DNA of 20,038 nt from Candidatus Levyibacteriota bacterium (lineage in GTDB: Bacteria; Patescibacteriota; Microgenomatia; Levybacterales; UBA12049): NCBI GenBank assembly GCA_023245515.1, contig JAHFKE010000018.1, positions 1 to 20,038 of the forward strand, in the 5' to 3' direction. Below, in pieces: positions 6,734 to 14,400 of this stretch. The position numbers and the translations under genes were made by a program. The notes under the pieces are model-generated. The model had not been told where the DNA came from, ran no database searches, and saw nothing but the letters and a program-made list of their open reading frames with translations. Numbering within the stretch: the stretch's first letter is position 1; every line of letters begins with the position of its first letter.

Positions 6734-8569
6734 TTAACCTACGGTTGCGTATATTCTTCGGAAGCCTTTTCCTAATGCTTCCTGCTTTATTATCTTAAAC
6801 GATTTTACCTTCTCTGTAAAATCAACGTGGGGGCCGCCGCAGAATTCAATAGAATAGGCATCTTCTGAGTGCTTGGAATCTCCCCCGATGAAGTAGATTT
6901 TAGATACGTCCTGATAGGTATCTTCAAAGAGTCCAATTGCTCCTATTTTCTTAGCTTCCTCTGTCGGGATCATCTCGAAGTGAACAGGTAAGTTCTGTTG
7001 AATTTTTTCATTGACAGTATTTTCCAGGTGCCCCACTTCCTCGTCAGTTAATTTGCGGTCAAGATTAAAGTCAAACCGTACTCGCTCTGCGGTGATATTG
7101 GAGCCTGACTGATGCAGCTTTGTGCCGAACATATCCCGGAGCGCCTGATGCATGAGATGGGTTGCCGTGTGTCCCATGATAGTTTTCTCCTGCTGATCGG
7201 CAAGACCCCCTTTGAACTTCTGTCCCGCTCCTGATTTGGACAGATCTTTGTGCGCTTTCATCTTGTCAGCAAATGCCTGCTCGTCGAAAGTATAGCCAAG
7301 GTTTTTGATTTGCGTGGGGGATAGTCCATGGGAAGAGTAGAGATAGAAGACATCATCTGGTGTGATTTCTTTAACACCCATTAAATCATCTCCAACTTGT
7401 CCTGAGGTAGCCGAAGGATATTTTTTAACAATAAAGATCCTCGCTTTATTTAAAGCGGTAGAGTATTTACTTACCTCTTCGATAATTGTTAGCTTGATTT
7501 TTTCAAAATTATCAACGAGTTCAGGATTGTTTTCTTTGTACTGTTCAACGACTGCTTCAAGAATCGGCACGAAGTTCTCTCCTTCTAAACGCGAGAAATG
7601 ATCAAATGCGCGGCGAATAAGGCGGCGGAGGATATAACCCTGGTCCTTGTTCGACGGATAGATGTTGGCATTTATGATAAAGGTTGCGGCCAGAAAATGA
7701 TCGGTGACAATCCTCATATCGAGGGCGTGTGTTTTATACGATTTGCCGGTCTGCTTTTCAACAGCTTTAATAATTGGCGAAAGGAGGCTGGTTTTGAAGA
7801 CATCAGGCTGATTTTCAACTGCTATTACCATTCTTTCAAGCCCTCCTCCAAAATCAACATTTGGTTTGGGAAGTTCCGTAAGTGATCCATCCTCTTGTTT
7901 TTTATATTGCATGAAGACGCTATTGGCGAGCTCGACATATCTGCCACAGTCACAGTTCACGTGGCATTTTTCACCGAATTTCGGATCGTGTTCTGTTCCG
8001 AAATCATAGAAAACTTCAGTGCTTGGTCCACCCGGTTCACCTGCAGGCATTTTTTCAGGCGGACCTGAGCGTGACCACCAGTTCTTATCAGTGCCATAAT
8101 AAAGAATTCTCCCTTCAGGATCGACGCCTGCTTTTAGAAAGAGTTCTTTCCAGAGCTCTGCAGCCTCGGTGTCTTTTGGTATATCTTTATAGCCTTCAAA
8201 AACCGTAACATATAGTTTCTCCAGTGGAAGCTTCAGCTCTTTCGTTAAGAATGTAAAGAACCATGGGATTTCTTCTCGCTTGAAGTAGTCGCCCAGGCTC
8301 CAGTTCCCAAGCATGCGGAAAAAGGTGGTGTGCGTGCTGTCGCCGATCTCTTCTATGTCAACAGCGCGAAATGAATTCTGTACGTTCACAAGTCTTGTGC
8401 CGAGAGGGTGGGTTTCTCCGAGTAAATACGGAACAAGAGGTTGCATACCACTGGAAGTGAATAAGGTCGTTGGATCATTCTGTGGTACGAGGGGGGAATT
8501 GGTAATCTTTTTGTGCCCTTTCTCCTCAAAAAAACTAATGTATTTATTAATAATATCCGCTGCTTGCAT
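6734..8569 (-). CDS. alaS: Alanyl-tRNA synthetase, short form
   Basis: This enzyme charges tRNA-Ala with alanine. Class II motifs are present: motif 2 is around FFRMLGNWSLGDYFKRE (83-99) and motif 3 is VDFGGGLERMVIAV (238-251). The tRNA-recognition region has GYILRRLIRRA (311-321). The editing domain keeps its zinc ligands, H467/H471 in HTATH and C577/H581 in CGGPH, so misacylated Ser-tRNA can probably be cleared. At 611 residues it stops after the editing domain. The linker and C-Ala (DHHA1) domain that take E. coli AlaRS to about 875 residues are absent, as in other CPR enzymes. The usual GPCGPC sequence is replaced by GEPGGPSTEVFYDFG followed by a cysteine cluster, CHVNCDCGRY (202-211). 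The start is fixed by an extended -10 (TGCTATACT) ending 9 nt upstream. Confidence 0.95.
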   Translation of the reverse strand: MQAADIINKYISFFEEKGHKKITNSPLVPQNDPTTLFTSSGMQPLVPYLLGETHPLGTRLVNVQNSFRAVDIEEIGDSTHTTFFRMLGNWSLGDYFKREEIPWFFTFLTKELKLPLEKLYVTVFEGYKDIPKDTEAAELWKELFLKAGVDPEGRILYYGTDKNWWSRSGPPEKMPAGEPGGPSTEVFYDFGTEHDPKFGEKCHVNCDCGRYVELANSVFMQYKKQEDGSLTELPKPNVDFGGGLERMVIAVENQPDVFKTSLLSPIIKAVEKQTGKSYKTHALDMRIVTDHFLAATFIINANIYPSNKDQGYILRRLIRRAFDHFSRLEGENFVPILEAVVEQYKENNPELVDNFEKIKLTIIEEVSKYSTALNKARIFIVKKYPSATSGQVGDDLMGVKEITPDDVFYLYSSHGLSPTQIKNLGYTFDEQAFADKMKAHKDLSKSGAGQKFKGGLADQQEKTIMGHTATHLMHQALRDMFGTKLHQSGSNITAERVRFDFNLDRKLTDEEVGHLENTVNEKIQQNLPVHFEMIPTEEAKKIGAIGLFEDTYQDVSKIYFIGGDSKHSEDAYSIEFCGGPHVDFTEKVKSFKIIKQEALGKGFRRIYATVG

Positions 8570-8578
8570 CTCCTAAAG

Positions 8579-8587
8579 AGTATAGCA
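8579..8587 (-). promoter_or_regulatory. Extended -10 promoter of alaS
   Basis: Read on the minus strand, TGCTATACT lies 9 nt before the alaS ATG. Transcription starting 7 nt after the -10 would leave a leader of only 2-3 nt. AGGAG directly abuts the ATG, too close to work as a Shine-Dalgarno sequence. The identical word precedes the ATG at 9433. Confidence 0.6.
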
Positions 8588-8617
8588 TTTATCGTGGCTA
8601 TTTACCAGAAAATTTAG

Positions 8618-8623
8618 TATACT
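8618..8623 (+). promoter_or_regulatory. -10 element TATACT of the 243-aa gene
   Basis: TATACT ends 7 nt before the ATG at 8631, so the A of that ATG would be the predicted transcription start, giving a leaderless mRNA. This argues against the GTG at 8625. It lies back to back with the alaS promoter, 30 bp away. No convincing -35 was seen. Confidence 0.55.
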
Positions 8624-8630
8624 CGTGACT

Positions 8631-9362
8631 ATGACGAAGAGACTGGAGATTGGGAGGAATCCTATCGGGGTGGAAGTGGCAGCTCGAGAGCAAAGAGATT
8701 TAGTTACTTCTCATGTGTTGGCAATCCAGAACAGGTTTGACGCAAAAGTTGCTGAGAAAATCGGATTTGGCGGGAATATATTGGAGGAAGCTAATAGAGC
8801 GAGGCTTGAAGGAAGGGATCTGGCTTCTCCCCTCCAAAAGTATACTAGAAAAGATTCCGGCGATTTTTATATAAGTAATGAGCAAGGGGAGGAGAAATTT
8901 ATTTACTCGCTCCATCATTACGAGGATGGTATACGAGTAGTGCGTTTTGAGATAGAAGGAATGGAGACGAAGCTGAGTTTTGATAAGGACAATAGGCTTA
9001 TCTCTATGAATTCAAAACGGGCAGATAGGAAGATGGATGTTGATCTCAAGAGCCAATTTCCTATCAGGCTCACGAGAGGTGAAGGAGATTTAACCGCTTC
9101 GGCGGAGTACAATGCTATCGATGAGGATGGCAATTTTACGCTTGCTGAAGGAGGGAATGTCAATGCGACTTTTTCTTTCAACGGAGAAAGTCATGGCGCT
9201 GCTGTGACATACTCGCCTCGTGAGAGAGCGGTTATTGATTGGGGTAACGGATTAGAGCCGTTTATCAGTATGGAGGGTGATAATCTTGCCATACGTGAAG
9301 AAGATGATGGCTCCAAGCCTTACACGCTTCCATTGAGAGGGAATATCTATAATGAGCTGTAG
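8631..9362 (+). CDS. Hypothetical protein (243 aa)
   Basis: The family is not recognised. The frame could open at a GTG (8625), but the ATG at 8631 fits the promoter. The N-terminal 65 residues are helical and charged (EQRDLVTSHVLAIQNRFDAK). From about residue 75 the protein looks beta-rich, with alternating strands such as GDFYISNEQGEEKFIYSLHHYEDGIRV (split at will), METKLSFDKDNRLISM and GNVNATFSFNGESHGAAVTYS. It has no signal peptide or membrane segment and is acidic and probably soluble. It stands between alaS and the mazG unit with its own promoter. No catalytic motif was found, and a role should not be guessed. Confidence 0.7.
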   Translation: MTKRLEIGRNPIGVEVAAREQRDLVTSHVLAIQNRFDAKVAEKIGFGGNILEEANRARLEGRDLASPLQKYTRKDSGDFYISNEQGEEKFIYSLHHYEDGIRVVRFEIEGMETKLSFDKDNRLISMNSKRADRKMDVDLKSQFPIRLTRGEGDLTASAEYNAIDEDGNFTLAEGGNVNATFSFNGESHGAAVTYSPRERAVIDWGNGLEPFISMEGDNLAIREEDDGSKPYTLPLRGNIYNEL

Positions 9363-9417
9363 CTTGTTTGATGGATTTCAGTCCCCTACTGCTTTGTAGA
9401 TTTTAGGCACAAAACTT

Positions 9418-9425
9418 GCTATACT
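9418..9425 (+). promoter_or_regulatory. Extended -10 promoter (TGCTATACT) of the mazG unit
   Basis: TGC at 9417-9419 is followed by TATACT at 9420-9425. The -10 ends 7 nt before the ATG at 9433, the same spacing as at 8618-8631. It probably drives the small frameshifted ORF and mazG. Confidence 0.55.
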
Positions 9426-9432
9426 TCTGCGT

Positions 9433-9572
9433 ATGGCAGCTCAAGAGTTTTCTCGTCCCAGGTGAGAGGCTTTAGCTTTCCGCTTCAGCTCAATGTCTAT
9501 GAGGAGTTTGAGAAAGTTAAGCGAGAGCTTGGAAGGGGCTTTGGGGGGAATCACAGAGGGGTATATCTATGA
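9433..9572 (+). pseudogene. Small ORF broken by an apparent one-base frameshift, coupled to mazG
   Basis: The ATG at 9433 sits at a leaderless distance from a strong -10 but reads only MAAQEFSRPR before TGA. One extra C in the CCC run at 9457-9459 would join it to another frame that continues in a protein-like way (VRGFSFPLQLNVYEEFEKV, then KRELGRGFGGNHRGVYL) and stops at TGA 9570-9572. The repaired product would be 46 residues. That stop overlaps the mazG start as ATGA, the classic sign of coupled translation. Without a repair, the only start in the long frame is GTG 9462 (36 residues). It could be a real small gene, a decayed one, a sequencing error or a leader peptide. Confidence 0.4.
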
Positions 9573-9931
9573 GAACTACATCTTCTAATGAGTTACAGAA
9601 ATTAATTAAGGTTATCTTAAAATTCCGCGATGAAAGGGATTGGAAGCAGTTTCATAATCCTAAAGATAGCGCTATTGCGCTTAATCTGGAAGCGGGAGAG
9701 GTTCTGGAGCATTTTCAGTGGAAGAACGAAAAAGAAGTCAAAAAACATGTGAAAGCCAAGAAAACTGAGATTGCTGACGAACTCTCAGATGTTTTGTTTT
9801 GGGTACTTCTTATGAGTCATGACCTCGATATTGACCTCATCGCTGCATTTCACGAGAAGATGAAGCAGAACGCGAAAAAGTATCCGGTTGAGAAAGTTAA
9901 AGGTAAAAGTAAGAAATATACGGAGTATTAG
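9569..9931 (+). CDS. MazG-type nucleotide pyrophosphohydrolase (RS21-C6/dCTPase-like)
   Basis: A 120-residue single-domain all-alpha NTP pyrophosphatase. It hydrolyses (d)NTPs to the monophosphate and pyrophosphate, probably cleaning up unwanted nucleotides (family knowledge). The metal-binding motif is complete: E41-x2-E44 in LNLEAGEVLEHFQW and E71-x2-D74 in IADELSDVLFW. RDWKQFHNPKDSAIAL (23-38) and the C-terminal KYPVEKVKGKSKKYTEY are typical of the RS21-C6-like subgroup. The ATG overlaps the stop of the preceding small ORF, and AGAGGGG about 8 nt upstream may serve as a ribosome-binding site. It is separated from the next gene by its own promoter. The exact substrate cannot be told from sequence. 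Confidence 0.9.
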   Translation: MRTTSSNELQKLIKVILKFRDERDWKQFHNPKDSAIALNLEAGEVLEHFQWKNEKEVKKHVKAKKTEIADELSDVLFWVLLMSHDLDIDLIAAFHEKMKQNAKKYPVEKVKGKSKKYTEY

Positions 9932-9948
9932 ACAAGGCTCAGAATATT

Positions 9949-9957
9949 TGCTAGAAT
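9949..9957 (+). promoter_or_regulatory. Extended -10 promoter (TGCTAGAAT) of the 425-aa gene
   Basis: TG at 9949-9950 and TAGAAT at 9952-9957 end 8 nt before the ATG at 9966. This again predicts a leaderless or near-leaderless transcript and decides the start of the next gene. Confidence 0.55.
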
Positions 9958-9965
9958 TTCCCCCT

Positions 9966-11243
9966 ATGACAGAGAAAGCATTGAGTACATCTCATAGAGA
10001 GCTAAAGGTTGCCCCATCGATTCCAGTTGGACAATTGTTGAGAGGAAGATCTATAGAAGAGCCGGATGGCTTACGCCTGACAGAGGCTCCTATTCAGATC
10101 GTTTCCTTCCGCCCGGATCACCAAACAACAGAATATGCTGCTGTGGTAGATGCGGGTTTAACAGATAGGACACTTTTTCCATTTCTCAGAAAAGCGTCTC
10201 CCAACTCGGTTTTTGACACCAGATCTGGAGTGCTTGGCGATTGGAAGTTTGTGCAATTTGAAAATGCTCACGCAAAATTAGGAGAAAGCTGGAGTATATT
10301 TGAGCAACATAGGGGTCTCTATGTAGATGTTTTGGATTACCCTAATGGGCTGGAAAATGTTCGTTTAGGTGAGGAATTCTCAGAAGTGGAATTAAGGAGG
10401 TCAATGGGTTTGTTAAAATTTAATATTTCTGGAGATTGCCTAGACGATTCTTCAGGGGAAGTAAGGGAAGATTTTGCACAATTTATTAGAGAAAATCATA
10501 TACAGAGAAAAAACGGTGCCAATCTTAGTATGAGCTCTGCTAAGGTTTTTGAGCGCTTTAATGGATTGGGGAATAAAAATCGCAAGAGAATCATGCGAGC
10601 ATACTTGAATCAGAATTCTGATGTAAAGACGGTTTTTGATCGTGAGGTAGATGATCGTTTTGAAGAGCTGGTCGACCAGAGTTACAAAGAAGTATCTTTT
10701 CCTGGAAGCCGTTCAAAAAGCTATGTTGATGCGAACGACATTGAGAGGGTGGCTAGCAAGGGTGTAGCATTGTCCCCTGAGGGCATATGGGTTATAGATA
10801 ATAACGAAGTTAGAGCTGAAGGAAGGATGTTCTCTAGAACCCATACTGCAGCAAGGAGGGTAGTAGAAATTTATTTTTCGCGTGAGACCGCCCAAAAGAA
10901 AAATGGTAGAGCCTTGGTCCCTTTATTTCATTGGCGTACTCCTGATGGGGATAGTCAAAGGAGAGAATGGCTTATGGATCAGCCTGATGAGGCGATAAGA
11001 GAGATGCTAGGGCTTTCTCAAAGAGCAGATCGGGAGCATCCTGATACGCTTGCCGGACTTTTAACCACTGCATATCTTTCTCCCGATGTTGTTGATAGAT
11101 GGCCAAAAGAGGTTGGGCTTCCAGGCTTGGATCGCAAACAAAGGATGGGGGCGGCCCAGGTGCCTGTTTTGGCGCATATGCTAAGGAGAAGCTTGATGGA
11201 AAGCGATCTAATAAAAGCTGCAGAGGCTCACGCTCGCAAATAG
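9966..11243 (+). CDS. Hypothetical protein (425 aa)
   Basis: The family is not recognised. The frame opens at 9888, but the first 26 codons there overlap the mazG 3' end and encode an unlikely basic stretch. The ATG at 9966 (MTEKALSTSHRELK) has a -10 at leaderless distance and is preferred. The protein looks soluble, with no signal peptide or membrane segment. The N-terminal half appears mixed alpha/beta (IQIVSFRPDHQTTEYAAVVD, GVLGDWKFVQFENAHAKLG). Residues 170-240 are helical and basic, the middle has EGIWVIDNNEVRAEGRMFSR, and the C-terminal 100 residues are helical. It is a single-gene unit between mazG and the rpoB promoter. No catalytic motif was identified. Confidence 0.75.
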   Translation: MTEKALSTSHRELKVAPSIPVGQLLRGRSIEEPDGLRLTEAPIQIVSFRPDHQTTEYAAVVDAGLTDRTLFPFLRKASPNSVFDTRSGVLGDWKFVQFENAHAKLGESWSIFEQHRGLYVDVLDYPNGLENVRLGEEFSEVELRRSMGLLKFNISGDCLDDSSGEVREDFAQFIRENHIQRKNGANLSMSSAKVFERFNGLGNKNRKRIMRAYLNQNSDVKTVFDREVDDRFEELVDQSYKEVSFPGSRSKSYVDANDIERVASKGVALSPEGIWVIDNNEVRAEGRMFSRTHTAARRVVEIYFSRETAQKKNGRALVPLFHWRTPDGDSQRREWLMDQPDEAIREMLGLSQRADREHPDTLAGLLTTAYLSPDVVDRWPKEVGLPGLDRKQRMGAAQVPVLAHMLRRSLMESDLIKAAEAHARK

Positions 11244-11301
11244 GAAAACTCTTCAGGACGTTCATTTCAGTGAGCAATTGCGACAAATGGCGGACAAACA
11301 C

Positions 11302-11331
11302 TTGACAAGACGGTTTACTATATGATATACA
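11302..11331 (+). promoter_or_regulatory. rpoB operon promoter
   Basis: A perfect -35 TTGACA (11302-11307) is followed 18 bp later by -10 TATACA (11326-11331), extended by TG at 11323-11324. The predicted start near 11338 gives a leader of about 92 nt before rpoB, in contrast to the leaderless units upstream. The stretch 11244-11301 holds nothing recognisable. Confidence 0.65.
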
Positions 11332-11334
11332 TGT

Positions 11335-11423
11335 TTTAGCTTTCAACGAAATAAAGATACAAGGGCTAAAGATGCTCGAGTATCTTTTGTTTGTGTTAAA
11401 GAGATATCTGCCTAAAATACTCG
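11335..11423 (+). promoter_or_regulatory. rpoB leader with mutually exclusive hairpins
   Basis: Three complementary pairs occur. C: TTTAGC (11335-11340) with GCTAAA (11365-11370), extendable with G-T pairs. A: AAAGATAC (11353-11360) with GTATCTTT (11380-11387), a perfect 8 bp. B: CGAGTAT (11377-11383) with ATACTCG (11417-11423), a perfect 7 bp that ends 6 nt before the rpoB ATG. A and B share 11380-11383, so only one can form, and C competes with A. This could be a translational switch. The family is unknown and the pairing has not been tested. Confidence 0.4.
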
Positions 11424-11429
11424 CTCAAG

Positions 11430-14400
11430 ATGCCTAAATCAGAACCGACATACAATAAGGATATTCTTCGTCAAAATTGGGGAAAGACTCATTCTGCGTT
11501 GCCACAGCTTGACATGTTGGCTATCCAGAAGAAATCGTACGAATTGTTTCAAACCCATGGTATTGCTGAAATTCTTAAGGAAATTTCACCTGTTGATGAT
11601 TTTACAGGCAAGAACTGGAGTCTTGCTTTCCATGAGCATAAGATAGATAAGGCGACTCTTGACCCCGAAACTGCACTTGAAAAAGGACTGACATATAGTG
11701 CTCCTCTGACAGTAAAAGTAAGCTTACTTAATAAAAAGACCGAAGAGAATCATTCTGCAAAAGTTTTCTTGGGAGATATCCCACAGATGACAGAGCGCGG
11801 CACTTTCATTATTAACGGGATCGAAAGAGCAGTTGTTAATCAGCTCGTTCGTTCTCCAGGCGTTTTCTTCACAGGTACCCCAGACCCGATAACAGGTAAA
11901 ACACTATATTCAGCAGAAATTAGACCCGTTCATGGTTCATGGCTTGAATTTGCAATAACACGTTATGGAACAATAACAGTAAAGATCGACAGGCGCAGAA
12001 AGTTCCTCGCTACGACATTCCTTCGTGCGTTGGGCCTCTCGGATAATGCAGCTATAAAAGAGCGCTTCAAGGATGCATCAGGTAAGGGTTCACTTTTGGA
12101 AAACACACTCCACAAAGACGAAACAACGAATGAAACGGAAGCATTAATTGAGATATTCAAAAAGATGCATCCCGGTGAGCCAGTCGTTCTGGATAAGGTC
12201 AGAGAGTATTTTACTAATCTCTTCTTCAATAACAGAAGATATGATCTTGAAGTAGTTGGTCGTTACAAGATGAATAAGCGTCTTAAAGAAGTTCCCGGCT
12301 TTGTTCCATCTGAGGGTCGCGTATTAACAATGGACGATGTTTTGGCAGCTATATCGTACTTGATACTTCTTGAGGAAGGTAAGGGAGCGGTTGACGACAT
12401 TGATAGTCTTTCTAACAGACGAGTTAGAAGTGTTGGGGAATTGGTTGCAGTTAACGCATTTAGAGTGGGAGCACTTCGTGTTGAGAGAAGTATTAAGGAG
12501 CGCATGAGTCTTATTCAGGCAGATGTTCCTGTGGTCGTTGCCAACCTTATCAACGCCCGCCCGATTATGGCTGCCATAAATGAATTCTTCAGAACCTCTC
12601 AGCTATCCACAATTCTTGATCAGACTAACCCACTTTCAGAAATCGACAACATTAATCGTTTGACTGTTATGGGATCAGGTGGTATCTCAAGAGAGCGCGC
12701 AGCCTTCTCGATTCGTGATATTAACGCTTCTCAATATGGAAGAATTTGCCCTATTAGGAGTCCCGAAGGTCCAAATATCGGACTTGTTACCTATCTTGCG
12801 CTTTATTCTAAAGTGAATGAGTATGGATTCTTGGAGTCTCCATATAAAAAGGTAGTGAAAGACGGCAAAAAAATGCGTGTCACTGACGAAATTGTCTATA
12901 TGACAGCTGATGACGAGAGAGAAGTGTATATCACGCATGACGGTGTAAATGTTAGTGAGGATGGAGAAGTTTTGGATAAGAGAGTCCCTGCAAGATATAG
13001 AGGTGATTTTACAGAAGTTGACCGCGAAGTGATTCAGTACATTGATATTGCTCCACGTCAGGTTGTGGGTGCATCAGCTTCACTTATTCCTTTTATCGCA
13101 CATGACGAGGCAAACCGTGCGCTGATGGGAACTCACATGCAATGTCAGGCTGTGCCCTTGGTTAACCCTCAGAGCCCAACTGTTGGAACAGGTATGGAAG
13201 CGGCGATCGCAGCTGTTATGGGTAGAGTAATTTCAGCTCCATTTGATGGTAAAATAACTCATTCTGATTCAAATAAGGTTGTATTAGAAGGTAGGAATGA
13301 AGAAAAAGTAACATACCCAATCGAAACATTTAAGAGAACCTCTCAGGCAACAGCATCTACACAGAGACCATTGGTGCATGCAGGCCAGATCGTTAAGAAG
13401 GGTGATACTCTGATCGATGGTCCTTCAAGCGAGAAGGGAGAGCTTGCTCTTGGACGTAACCTTATTATTGCCTATGCATCACTTGATGGTCTTGGTTATG
13501 AAGATGCTATCGTTATCTCAGACAAGTTGGTTAAAGACAATGTTTTCTCATCTATTCACATTGAAAAGCATGAAGCTGCAGTTGTTGAGACTAAGTTGGG
13601 TCACGAAGAAACCACACGCGATATTCCAAATGTCAGCGAAGAAGACCTTGCTAACCTTGACGAGGACGGAATTGTGGTTCTGGGAAGTGAAGTAGAGCCT
13701 GGAGATATCTTGGTTGGTAAAATCGCTCCAAAGGGAGAGACAGAGCTCACAGCAGAAGAAAGATTACTTCGTGCCATTTTTGGTGAGCAGGCTCGTGAAG
13801 TTCGCGACACAAGTCTTAGAATGCCTCATGGAGAGCGTGGAACAGTTATTGACGTTCAAATATTGGATAGAAAACAGGGTGATGAGTTGGAGCCAGGTAC
13901 GATCAGAAAGATTATCGTTGAAGTTGCGCAGCTTAGACACGTTTCAGTTGGAGATAAGTTGGCAGGACGTCATGGTAACAAGGGTATTATCTCAAAGATC
14001 CTTCCTATTGCAGATATGCCTTACCTTGAAGACGGAACAGCAGTTGATATTATCATCTCACCTGTGTCTATCTTGGCTCGTATGAACTTGGGGCAGGTTT
14101 TGGAAGCTCATCTTGGATTTGCTGCTGACAGACTTGGAATCAAGATTGGCGTTCCTGTTTTCGAGAAGGTAAACGAGGAAAGAATTTCCGGTCTTTTGAA
14201 AGAAGCAGGACTTCCTGAAAGCGGTAAAGTTACTCTTTTTGACGGAAGAACAGGAAAAGCATACGAGAACTCTGTTGTTGTCGGAATTGAGTATGTTATG
14301 AAGCTTATCCACATGGTTGAGGATAAGACACACGCAAGATCAACTGGTCCATACTCACTCGTTACGCAGCAACCTTTGGGTGGAAAAGCCCAAATGGGAG

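Noticed and set aside
8625..8630. GTG start for the 243-residue protein
   Set aside because: It lies 1 nt after the -10 element and would not be in the transcript; ATG 8631 follows two codons later.
9888..9965. First 26 codons of the frame containing the 425-residue protein
   Set aside because: They overlap the end of mazG in another frame and encode a basic shadow peptide. The -10 at 9952-9957 lies inside this part.
10972..11346. 124-codon minus-strand frame opposite the end of the 425-residue gene and the rpoB promoter
   Set aside because: It runs antisense across a good gene and the rpoB promoter, with no promoter or family signature. It looks like a shadow.
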